DNA of 64,000 nucleotides from Microdochium bolleyi (Eukaryota; Ascomycota; Sordariomycetes; Xylariales; Microdochiaceae), in assembly GCA_001566295.1 (NCBI GenBank), contig KQ964252.1:806001-870000 (forward strand), given 5' to 3'. The position numbers and the translations under genes are program-made. Below, piece after piece: positions 35,701 to 46,465 of the stretch (positions are counted from its first letter, which is position 1; every line of letters begins with the position of its first letter). The notes under the pieces are model-generated. The model was not told the origin of the DNA, did no database searches, and saw nothing but the letters and a program-made list of their open reading frames with translations.

Positions 35701-38700
35701 CGCGGTGGGAGCGCGACCCGAGTGCGCAGAGGCTGTGCAGACAACGTGACAAATGAATGAGCAGAGTGATTGATGAAGGAACAGGGAGAAGCTGCGCAAT
35801 GGCATATCGTCCAATTGATCGAAATACTGCGTGGACGGGGAAGCACACTGCATGCCGTTGTGAGGCGGGACTGAATTGCCCAGATCTCTGACGCGTCAGG
35901 CCTCCGAGGATCTGCCACTGCCCCTCCCCCCCAAAAAAGGTCTGAATCGACACAGTTTGGGGCGGCGGCAGCGACTACGATACTCGCGCCGTCGTGCGCG
36001 AGCCACGGGTTGATGCTGTCGTTGCTCATCGTGACAGGGCTCGTAGAAGAACGAGGCCATCGCACAGGCTCAAAGGAGCCGCTGCACAGTTGGAGGTCAC
36101 AGGCAGGAGCTGTAGACACATCACAGCACCTCGTCAGCCGGACTAGAGTGTTTACTCTTCACCATCCCATTTTTGACTTTCGACAACAAGGTCAACAAGG
36201 TCAACAAATCGCTGCTGTAAGGGACTAGGCGCATATTTTGAGTTTCCTGCTTCAACAAAGCAACGCCGCCCACAGCTCCACGATGAAACGGGCCTTACCA
36301 CGGATGCACAAAACGGAACGGCGGATACAGTGCCTTTATTCTGAGCCGCGCACGGTAGGACCTTGTCCAAAGGCTTCGCCGCCCCTTTCCACGCAACCCA
36401 CTTCGTTCTCTTCTCGATCGCCGATGCGCCTCCTACGTATTTCGTACGGCGGTGCCTGGACGCTGGCCCACTGCGCTGGGTCTACCAGCCCTGCCATTCA
36501 TCTCCTGTCCTATGGATTTTATTATCTCGGTAATGATAGGGACGGCGGGGAATAGCCCGGAATTGGCCGTCATGTATTTTAGGTACCTGGATGTGCTGGG
36601 GTCGTCTCTCGTCGTCCTTTCAAGGTTTTGCTGATCCAACGTGCTGCCCACACGGTAGGTAGGATGATGGTCCGGATTGGTCTGTGCTCGAATCTCGAGG
36701 TTTGTCCTCTCCGGCCACTATGCCAGCCATGCTAAAGCTTCATTTCGATAGCCATAGCTGCACATTCCCCCAGATTATGTTTCGTCTGCAAGTTAAGACG
36801 CAGGGACTTGTGCTTAGATTTTGCGGTTGAGCTGCAATGTCACAAAGCAAGGAAACTCAACATCACCATCGGGGATCCGTTGCGTTTGAGGCTACGAGGA
36901 ATTGGCGGGCTTCAGAACTTGAGCGTTTCCGTGCTACATAAAATGTAGCCAATTGAGTGACCTCGCTATTAGTGACTTAAGAGATTATTGCTGCGATTCG
37001 ACTTTGCCTACGAATGATCGGCTTTCGCATCAAGGCGTGAAGCTTGCATCACGCAGACTTTGAACGAAAGGATAGAAGTTTGTGAAGCCTCATTCGAAAA
37101 TGATAAAAACTCAAGGAGTCAGCTGGCGAGTCGCTTCCGGACAGAAAGAATGCATGATAATTCCTTGAGAGTACATGTGCAATTCCGATCACGAGCACCA
37201 GGTCAACAACACATCGGGTAGAATCGTTGCTACATGGAGGATGAATAGTTGATAACAATGGAAATAGATACAGGGCATGCAGAGTCAAGGAGGACAGAAA
37301 ATCCCAGGAAAGAAACAGTCGCAGATCACAGACGCCTGGGTTCGGCTGAATCAGGACGCAACTTGCGGCCATCTGGCCTGATCTCGTGCCGTCGGATTAT
37401 CCCAACCTGGGACAATTCTGATGCGACCGCTACTTTCATGCTGGCCAAGTTGACGGTTTCTTCATATCACATCCTTCACGCGGATTCTTTCATAGGGGAT
37501 AAATATCGAATGCTCAAGCTGCGAAGACGGATAGAAAATCAACATGAATAAGTATATGGGGGATATAACGCTGGTGCACAGATCACCCAAAAATCACCAC
37601 AAGCGAGAATTGACCACGTCGCCCTGGACAGCGTCTTGCAACTTTAGCAGCGTGCCAGAAGGTTTAGCATCGCCGCGTGACAATTCTGGCGAGGCTGGAT
37701 GTTGGTATTCTGAGGCGAATACACAATGTGCATTCAGGTAACCTGGATCTCGACGAGAACACTTTCACCTCTCGCAACCAACAGCTTGCACAATGTGGGA
37801 GCGAGGCAACTTGTCGGTAATGAAAGGCTGACCACGCTTTGCGTGACACGGAATCTGCAGTGGAAACATACACACACCAGAGACATGCTTACCTACCCAG
37901 AATACCTAGGTAGGTAGTCAGCCGAGTCGATTCGGCAAGGGACACTTACCAACCGAGGTTACGCAGAAGGACCATGAATTTTGCTGATGTTCGCTGGCTG
38001 CTGGACAATATCGGATATCGACGTCCTGCTCTCACGAGAGGACCGGAGTAATAACGGCCATACAAACCGACCAATAATCAGCGACGTTGACGATAAAGAT
38101 GGAATAATCAGCAACGTTGACGATAAAGATGGAAACAGCTCCCGGGGTGTTCGAATTCTTAGATGTCTTATGCACCCACTTCGGGAACTTGCCACGCGAG
38201 GAATTGCAGAAGAAGCTGTGCATCATATACTAGAGATTAAGGCCAAAACGCAAACTGCCAGCGGGTGGCCAATTGTTTGCAAGACGATATCGCCGGAGCA
38301 ACTGGGAAGCTCTTGATCATAGTCTATGGAAGAGCCTTGAAACGTCCCCTTTTGAAACACAGCCACTGACTACAGATGCACTTGCCACAGAGGACAGGGA
38401 GTTGACTGATAGGAACAATTAGGAACTGCGAAGCCGTGATACAAATAGTGGAAGAATTGTCTCACAGGCAAAACAATTCCCCAAGTTGTCAAAGTACTCG
38501 CATTGCCCGTGAGCATTGTGTGAGCAATTGCGGTTCGATACGTGCAGGCTGCAGGTAGGTTCATGCAAGAACACAAATGTCCACGTCACAAACATAACAA
38601 GCCAAGAAAAGCAGACAATCACGAGTCTAGCGCCGTGTTCCAGATGAATGGACTGGGCGGCGATGGTTGTCTGGAGAGCTGGAGGAGTGATGCGATGTGG

Positions 38701-39015
38701 TTGGTGGCCGGCCTGTGGGTCGTGCAGTGACGCTGCCTGAGGCGGTGGTTGTCCATGGCAACACAGCCTGGGCCCCAATGTCAACAACATCCACCGCCCA
38801 CACACAACCATCTCACAGGCCTGTTTCACCGCAGCTTGCTCGACCGACGTCTGTCGCAGCCACAGCCCAACAGGGTCGTTCCCTCTTAATTCAGCTCGGC
38901 TATACCCCCCCAGATCTTCCCTAGACCTACCCTCTTCCCAACCCACAGAGCATCGCCGACCTCACCTCACCCTGCTCGGCCACAGCAACTAACCCACAAC
39001 ACACAGCACACAGCC
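32794..39015. other. 6.2 kb divergent gene-free region fks1/GCNA-like gene
   Basis: A long gap between two divergent genes. The left 3.5 kb is GC-rich with only chance open frames. From about 36600 to 38600 the sequence becomes noticeably AT-richer and has a 30-bp tandem duplication at 38073-38132. Translation of all frames shows no domain, transposase, reverse transcriptase or long terminal repeat that I can recognise. It may hold a long fks1 promoter/leader, a non-coding transcript or decayed mobile DNA. Confidence 0.55.
38073..38132. repeat. 30-bp tandem direct duplication
   Basis: Two adjacent 30-bp units (38073-38102 and 38103-38132) beginning AATAATCAGC and ending GATAAAGATGG, differing at one site (G at 38083, A at 38113). 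They lie in the AT-richer part of the fks1 upstream gap. Confidence 0.95.
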
Positions 39016-41372
39016 ATGGCCTCATTACTCTACAGCTCCGGCGCGGAGAGCGACGACGACTTTCCCGCCGTCAACGAGCTCATCCGCCGCCACAAGGCCA
39101 AGACAAGCCCTGTCAAGGCTTCTCTTGCTAATGATGACGACAAGGAGAACATCTTGTCGCAACCCCCCAAGTCGACGATCAAGCCCATCTTGAAGCTCCC
39201 CCAGAGGGATGCCCTCGGCGCCCACAAGTCCTCCATCCAGGCGACACCTATGCGACGCCGCCGGCTAGGTGTTGGCTTCAATGGCCCTCCTGTCGCCAGC
39301 TCTCTCCTCCAGCCTTTCAATGATGACGAGGACATAGAACGAGGGTGCCGGACCGCCAGAGCGCGCCGGTTGCGCGACGAGAGCTCAGACACATCCAGTT
39401 CCTTCACATCATTCAAGTCCTCGTCGCGGAGCACTATCTTCTCCCTGCCTCCCCAGAAGCCAAGATATACACAGACCCCTGGCCGTCCGCGGCTCATGAT
39501 AGACAGCGACGAAGAGGACCACAAGGCCAGGAGGCCCAAGCCCACACCTCGGGTCAAGCTGAGGCAGAAGATCTCCAAGATCTCGCTCATCGCAGAGGAC
39601 AGCACGATCGGGGACTCGGTGATGTTCAAGGACATCACCATGCGCAGCAGCGATCACGACAGCTCGGCCGCCCTTGGCGGTCCGATCCCAGAGTCAGAAT
39701 CGGATGTTGATTTGTGCAAGTCAGACATAGACAGCCCTTCGCGTGGCAAGAATAAGACAATAAGGTCGCTCTTCGCTCCGAGGGAGACGGAAGCCGACAA
39801 GAGCCGTATGTCGGAGCACTCCAAGGGCGACCAGTCTTCCATGATGAAGGACATCAGCCATGACGCGGAGCACATTGAGAACCGGATCAAGTCTGTCCGG
39901 CTTATCGAACCTTCGCCGGTGAAGCCCAAGGCGTCGACTCCAGCGCCTGCTCCAACGGGCGATCTCGAGGCAGCCTTCGGCAAGCTTACTCTGTAAGTCG
40001 TCCCAGCCTTTATATCTGCACAAGTTGTTACTAACATGTCTACAGCTTGGGTTCGACCAAGCCCGATACGCCCAATACCGAGAACGAATCCGAAGGCACT
40101 GTTGACCCCATCACGGCAGACAACACCAAGTCTGATACAGAAGGAGCTGGCACTGTCCAAGTCGCTGAGTGCAGCACACCACAGAGGGCTACCAAGAACA
40201 AGCTACTTCCCTCGCCCTCAAAACCGGCTCACATCCCCAACACTCCGTGGCAACCTGAGAACAAGGAGTTCTGGGATCCGGAAGTCAACTTTACCTGGAT
40301 CGACAGACATTCACCTGAAAGACAGGCAAGCCCCCGCAAGCTGACGCCGACTTTGGACGATGCGACAGCCATGAAGCAGAAATACACCAGTAGCCCTCAA
40401 AAGAAGTCGGAGAAGAAGGCTTTCGACGCTATCAAGGATGAGATCGCCAAGAACTTCCTGCAGGAGCTTGATGAGCGCATCACAGATGGCCGCCTTGAGT
40501 CGCTTGCCGCGACTTCGGGGGGGCTAAAGACCGTCTGGTCGAAGACACTGCAGACCACTGCCGGTCGGGCGCACTGGCGTTGCAAGACCACCACGCGCAC
40601 GACCAAGCACAAGGACGGCTCCGTCACCAAGGAAGAGGAGCGCCAGCACGAGGCCTCGATCGAGCTTGCCACCAAGGTGCTGACCAACGAGGACGACCTG
40701 CTCAACACTGTTGCGCACGAGTTCTGCCACCTTGCCGTCTTCATGCTCGATGGCAAGCCCAAGATGGCACACGGCAAGGAGTTCAAGGCTTGGGGGGCCA
40801 AGTGCAGCAGGGTTTTCAAGGACAAGGGCATCACCGTCACCACCAAGCACAGCTACGAGATCGACTACAAGTACATCTGGCGGTGCGCCGAGTGCACCTG
40901 CGAAGTCCACCGCCACACCAAGAGCGTCGACCCCCAGCGGCAACGCTGCGGGCGATGCCGCGGCGTCCTGGTCCAAGTGAAGCCCGTGCCTCGCGTCAAG
41001 AAGAACAGCCCAGCTGCCACTACTGGCGGCGTGCCGGAAAAGAAGAAGCTCAGTGCCTGGCAGGAATTTTTGTCTGCGCAGATGGCGGAGCTCAAGACAA
41101 CGCACAAGGAGCTTGCGTTTGACAAGAAAATGGAGATTGTCTCTGGCCGCTGGAAGGAGCACAAGAAGAAGGTGCAGGAGCAGAAGGAGCATCAGGATAT
41201 CCAACAGCAGCTCGATGCACAGTTCTCGCAGGACGGAGAGCAGGCGAGTAACGACTCAACGACACTGGACGGTGATAGCACCGGCGTCGACTCCATCGTC
41301 GAATGCGTGCAGGCTATTGACCTAAGCGTTGATGGCGACTCGAACGTGGTGGACAGCACCGTTCTCCTTTGA
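39016..41372 (+). CDS. GCNA/ACRC-like SprT metalloprotease with C-terminal HMG box
   Basis: Predicted nuclear protease of the SprT/Spartan superfamily, related to GCNA, which removes DNA-protein crosslinks. Two exons (39016-39992, 40046-41372) give 767 residues. The first about 440 residues are acidic, Ser-rich and disordered, with basic patches (PMRRRRLGVGF, RRPKPTPRVKLRQK). The SprT-like domain spans about 470-640. It has the zinc protease motif HEFCH at about residue 550 in NTVAHEFCHLAVFMLDG, a downstream HGKEFKAWGAKC histidine, and a CxxC..CxxC zinc ribbon (WRCAECTCEV ... RCGRCRGVL). After a basic linker, SAWQEFLSAQMAELKTTHKE with KKMEIVSGRWKEHKKKV (about 660-715) is HMG-box-like. This order (disordered acidic N-terminus, SprT, zinc ribbon, HMG) is that of fungal GCNA proteins. 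The activity is inferred. Confidence 0.93.
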
Positions 41373-42441
41373 GCCTGGATCGTGTTTTACAATGACTGGC
41401 GCATGAGCAGGATGTTCGGGTTGGACGCTCGGCGCAAGAGGGTGTTACTGCTTCCACATGGCGTATCGGATGATGGTCAGCATACAGGAGTTCCAGGGTT
41501 TGGTTTTTGCTCATTTTTTGTCGCACGGGTTGATGCATAATAGACGCCCTCTTTCTCGCATCTTTGCTGAGCTCCTCTTCGCAGTGAACGTATGATGTGC
41601 CCGAAAGCGGGACAAATGGTATGCATACAAAGGTATACGTTATCTAGGGCATCATCTTTTGGGCACGCCGATGCTGCTTCACTGCGAAGCGCCTGAGTAC
41701 ATAGATGCAGAGCGTCGGCAGTCCTTGAGTTTCATGGTTCTCCATTTGAGCATCACGGCATCAGCACTCTCTGTGCTGAGACCAGACTGGCCTTGAGAGA
41801 TTGGTAGGACTCTACAGGCATGAACTAACGTCAACAAGGTCAAAGGACACAATGATATTCTGGCGGTTTAGTGATTGTGAGGCTTGTCCCAACAGGTTGA
41901 GAGTGTGTGGACTAATTTCAGAATAAGTAAATCGATGGATCAGCGGAACACACGAGATTCAGGGAACAACTCTACTGGCAAGGAAAGACAAGATATAAAA
42001 CGCTGAACGTCCATCGCATATCAAGAGCGTCCTGCAGCCACCTGGCTCGCAGAAGCGCGTTATTCTGAGCTGAGCTATGGGAATGAGATGAATGTTTCCG
42101 CCCTCTGCAATAAATGCTCCCACACGAGCCTTGCGCCGCTAGATACCCCAGCCTTCGGTACCGGGCTGCCCACGGGACGGGATGAGGCGTAAATACGGTG
42201 ACGGTGGACATCGTGAAACCCCTACGATCCCAAGGTGCGGCATCGTGATCAACCTCGCTGTGGTGTCGCAAAGACCCCGTCCCTTGAGAAGCTAGTTCCT
42301 TTAGCAGCCCGATGGCAGTCTTGCTGTCGCCGAGCGCCATACTACCTCTCCCTGGCAAGGCCCGCCTGGCCAAATGGGCGACCGGGCTTTGAATCTAGCC
42401 CACCATTCCTCACGGAACAAGTTCCCGACGCAGACTAAGAA
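41373..42441. other. Convergent 3' flanks of GCNA-like gene and mog1
   Basis: 1.07 kb with no recognised gene. A weak tRNA-like fragment near 42355-42430 was examined and rejected. Confidence 0.6.
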
Positions 42442-43265
42442 TCAGACCTCCTTGAACAGCGTCCAGTCTTTGACCTTGAACGACTCCCAGATCTTGGCGG
42501 CATAATCCACCGCGTCGCCGATGAGCTTGCCCTGCTTGCCGAGCTCGAGGTCGACCTCGTCCTCGTCATACTCGCCCTTGATGTGCGGCACGTTGATGGT
42601 GATGAGGATGTCCGTCTTCTCGCGCTCGAGCCGCAGCAGGGTCAGAATGATGGCCGTGAAGTCCGGGCTGCTGGCGGAGGCGCCGCCGGCGCCGCCTGGC
42701 CGTGGCGCCTGGGTCGCGATCAGGGTGTACGCTGGTATCGTCTCGCTATGGCCATGGGAAACTTGATGTCAGCATGCGCATACTTTAATCATGAAAAAAT
42801 AACCAAGCCGTAGCGACTGCAAACGTAGAGCCTGCTTTCATTGTGTCCCGCTCTGCCTGGGTTTTACAGGAGGGTAGCTCACTCTACGCGCGAGAAGTGC
42901 GTGGTCGCGCTGTTCCAGACCTTTGTGCGGTCGCTTTCGTCGCCGACAACGTCCTCAAGATGTGTTGTCAGCGCCTCACCGTCGATCTCGGGTGTGCTGC
43001 CGGGCCCGCCGACGCGCTCGGTGATGTCGAAGACGATGCTCGTGAAGCCGTCCTTGTCAATGTAGACCTCCTGGTTGTCGGGAACCTGCCGGATCGTGCT
43101 GGAAGAGGCGCGCAAAGTTAGCAACCACGGTTCAGCATAAAGGGATGGTGGCTGGGCGTTACCTCGCAACAGCAGCCGTACATACCTGACATCGGCAAAG
43201 TGTGTTGGAAGCTCACAGATGAGGGCCCCGCCATATAGAGGGGTGCTCCTGTAAGTGGCGGGCAT
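42442..43265 (-). CDS. mog1: Ran-binding nuclear import factor Mog1
   Basis: Small protein that binds Ran/Gsp1 and promotes nucleotide release at the nucleus. Three exons (43265-43186, 43098-42883, 42745-42442) give 199 residues, close to yeast Mog1 (218). Conserved stretches in order are TPLYGGALICELPTHFADVS, TIRQVPDNQEVYIDKDG, TSIVFDITERVGG, AL-THLEDVVGDESDRTKVW, IPAYTLIATQAP, DFTAIILTLLRLEREKTDILITINVPHI and a C-terminal KIWESFKVKDWTLFKEV. A low-complexity Gly/Ala/Ser insert (RPGGAGGASASSP) sits between strands. The short first exon ends in the middle of the Ser codon of ADVS, and splicing restores the family core DVS-TIRQVPD. It is divergent from the HINT gene across 2.35 kb. Confidence 0.95.
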
Positions 43266-43921
43266 GATGGAGGTAGGAAGCGGCGATCCGGGAGTTTGGC
43301 GATGGTGGGTGGGAGTTCGAAAGGCGGGATACGCTCGTGATTGCTTCAAGACGTCGAGTATGGACTATGGTAAGAACTGGAAAAGCAGGGAGGGCAGCTG
43401 GAACATGGATATCACGAGCACCCATTGTCCTGCCTCGCGATACGGCTACAGACAATGCGCCTCTGAGCAGGCAGATGGTGGGGCTGGCAGTGGTGCCGCC
43501 ATGCAAGCTCCAGGATGCTCGGCACTGCGATGATGTAACACCTGGGGCTGTGCTGAGTGCATCCCCGCGCGCATCCTTCCACGCGGCTGACCGAACCGTT
43601 CGATGTCGCTCTGGACCATACAGGGAACAGCCAGATTGGCTGTTAGGACACCCGCAGAACTTTGCCAGTTGCATCCTGCACCACTTCCAGCACCGTTTTG
43701 CATATGTACAACGGATCCTCCCTCCTCGAAATCCAGAGGTCCAGAGCTCCAGAGGTCCGGGGCCCAGCTAGAGGTTCAGAGGCAAGTCACACACGTGCTG
43801 ATTCAACAGCTCTGGACTTCTAGCCGTGTTGCGAAGCCCCGAGGACGCCGAGCAGAGTATCACGGACAGCATAGTTGGCATGTTCCGGCGACATGGGAGA
43901 TGCGAAAGTGCAGATTCCGTG

Positions 43922-44013
<92 letters not shown>

Positions 44014-45619
44014 GAACGCTCTTTGTCAGTCTGCATAACAGCTCGACTGGGCGTCCACTTATACTCCGGAAAGAAAGGGAAGACGAGCAGTTTAGGCGCA
44101 TCAAATGCCAGATGTCGGTGGATGGCGTGGCCAGACTTGCAGGTTCGAAGCAGGTCACAAGCCGGTCCAAAATTTTCTTCTCCACTGCCTTCCGACCTGC
44201 TTCGAATGGTCGGCTTTCCTCAAGAGTCTTGTGAGCCTCCAAGATTCTCCACGCCACCCGTACGCCAAACATTACAACCGAAGTAAGTAGGATCCCGAGA
44301 AGACAGGCAAAAAAATTCTGCGTATGCAGAGATGTGTTTCCAAAGATTCGGGTAATGGAGTCTTCTGGGCCGCTACAAGGTTTCTTCTGGTAAAAGGCTT
44401 GAAGGGGGGAAATTGGAGTTAGTCATCAGTCTTGGCTCATGGCTGTGTGGAACGTAGCCGCTCGACCACGGGATAAAACTTACCAAGAGGAAAGTCCTGT
44501 ATAGGGTCCCACTCCTGCTGGCAATCGATTTTATTGCGTGTTAATAAGGCTGGTGGTCTGTGGATGGGGTCCGCGTTGCTGTGGTGAGCCAAACCCTGGC
44601 GAATGGGCACACGGCTGTCGTGCTGTGGAGACCGCTGCTCGGAGTCGGAGCCTGCCAGGTAGGCCGGCCGGCAAGTAGCGCATTGTGCACAGAGGACTGG
44701 ACCAAGCAATGCATGCTATGCACACCCGCACAAGAAGCTTCGTTGTCAAATGGCGGGGTCGCTCGAATCAAGTGTTGGAGGGCCCGTGAGATGCTGGTCA
44801 CGGGGACCCATGGTCGCACGAATCAGGGCATATCGGTGATAAGTTTGGTCGAAGGTGGCAGGATGGTGACGATGACGACGCTGGAGCGGTGCGCTGGAGG
44901 ACGAAGTTGTCCAAGTTGAAGATGGTGGTAGTGATGTGAGGTCCGAGTGAAAACTTGTCAATGTGCGTTTCGTGTCCTCGGAAGTGGAAAGAGCAGCCGC
45001 TGGAGAGACGGGCTGCCGCCCCACTCGGTCCTGCGTTCGTTTTTGCTGTGCCGGTGTGTTTCGACATGTTCATTGGCTTGGAAGTGTAAGTCGCTGGTGC
45101 AGCATCGTCAGAGAAATCAACAGAGTCAGAGACAGCATCAAGAGATCGAGGTATGTCAGAGGTGTCAGGTGTTGCAAACGCATCAATCATAAAGCCCGAG
45201 GTGGCGGCAGAGGTCTCAGGCGGCGGCTGAGAAGGACTTGCGTCTCAGGCTGATCAGAAGTAGCATAGAAAAGAGATAGCAGAGGTGCCAGAGGTCTCTC
45301 AAGAGGTTGTTTGAAGACGTCGTAAACGGCTACATGTAGGTTGCGGTGTTGGAGATACCTTGGGAAGGTTGATTTGCCGAGGACAGAGTGAGCACAGCGC
45401 GGTTGGATCAGGTCAAATCAAATCTCTGCCCTCCCATTGTAGTCCGGGAGTTTCGAGCTTGAGTGGATCCTTCGTGGGCCCTGACCTCATACGACAACCC
45501 CGACCGAAGCTCAAGTGCGCCAGGCTTGAAGCTCTCCCGGTTTCCTAGAGCACAGCCTTCAGCACTGAAAGGTACCTAGCTACACAGCCTTCCTTCTCGC
45601 CACAGTGTACTCCTCGCAA
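43266..45619. other. Divergent gap mog1/HINT gene, with CAG repeat
   Basis: 2.35 kb without a confidently coding gene. It contains the (CAG)29 tract at 43924-44010 and several Thr/Ser/Pro-coding low-complexity frames on the minus strand (44798-45190) that could not be supported. Confidence 0.55.
43924..44010 (+). repeat. Uninterrupted (CAG)29 trinucleotide repeat
   Basis: Twenty-nine perfect CAG units with no interruption. In one frame of a 137-codon open frame (43603-44013) it would encode poly-Gln followed at once by a stop; on the reverse strand it is (CTG)29. No conserved protein sequence surrounds it, so a non-coding microsatellite is more likely. Confidence 0.97.
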
Positions 45620-46300
45620 ATGTCCTCCAAAATGGCCTCGTGCATCTTCTGCAAGATCATCAAGGGCGAGATCCCCTGCCTCAAGCTTTTTGAGAGCGAC
45701 AAGACGCTCGCCTTCCTCGACATCAACCCCTTGAGCAAGGGCCATGCTGTTCGTTGACACGCTACCCGAGCCGCCTTCCCATAGACATGGTTAACTGACT
45801 GTATGCCGCACTCAGCTTGTCATCCCCAAGTTTCACGGCGAGAAGCTTGCTGACATCCCCGACGACCACCTTGGCGAGATTCTGGTGAGTCCACCCCGTC
45901 CCTGCCCAGCGACAACAGTGATATGTGATCTACCTGTATTACACCAGCACTAACCTCAATCAAACAGCCCGTCGTCAAGAAGCTCATCGCAGCCACCGGT
46001 GCCACAGACTACAACATTCTCCAGAACAATGGCCGTATAGCTCACCAGCAGGTCGACCACGTGAGTCCTCTGCCCTCACTCCAAGTCTTCCCACGACCTT
46101 AGTGGCGTGCTTCCTGGAGCCAGAGAGCTCTAGGCAGTGTCCTCCAGACCCAATTACGCTAATATCAGAACAACCAGGTCCACTTCCACATGATCCCTAA
46201 GCCCAACACCGAGCAGGGCCTCAATGTAGGCTGGCCTCAGCAAAAGACCGATATGGACGCCCTCAAGACGCTGCTCGATGAGATCAAGTCCAAGATGTAG
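45620..46300 (+). CDS. hnt1: HIT-family nucleoside phosphoramidase (Hnt1/HINT1)
   Basis: Adenosine 5'-monophosphoramidase of the histidine-triad family. Four exons (45620-45748, 45816-45884, 45968-46060, 46178-46300) give 137 residues, the usual HINT length. Seen in order: CIFCKIIKGEIPCLKLFESD, TLAFLDINPLSKGHALVIPKFHGEKLADIPDDHL, NILQNNGRIAHQQVDHVHFHMIPKP. The catalytic triad HVHFHM is rebuilt by splicing at VDH/VHFH. The last acceptor could be either of two nearby AGs; the one at 46176-46177 keeps the family sequence. Intron 1 has a less common gttcgt donor. Two start codons lie 4 residues apart (MSSKMASCIF); the first is reported. The gene converges on the CRAL-TRIO gene with only 165 bp between stop codons. 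Confidence 0.95.
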
Positions 46301-46465
46301 GATGGGGTCTGACTTCATTGGTTTGTGGCAGAGGAGCATGGCTGGAGCGAGGAGTTGAGGTGTTACTTTGGAGAGTAGTCACAGGTACAAATTCACGATG
46401 ACAGGCATGTGCATCTGGTGGTACATTTCGAACATCTACACCCTTTGCCCCTCTTTCTCCATGCC

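Noticed and set aside
35559..36119. 186-codon minus-strand open frame upstream of fks1
   Set aside because: No domain, irregular composition and no splice-linked neighbours; chance length in this base composition.
42355..42430. tRNA-like stretch (TGGCCAAATGGG ...)
   Set aside because: An A-box-like sequence and a possible stem around GGGCT/AGCCC exist, but the T-arm consensus and acceptor pairing are missing.
44798..45190. 130-codon minus-strand frame (MIDAFATPDTSDIPRS...)
   Set aside because: It looked partly protein-like, but the upstream frame closes with a stop, the sequence is built on imperfect ACCTCTG-type repeats, the downstream part is low-complexity, and no family is recognised.
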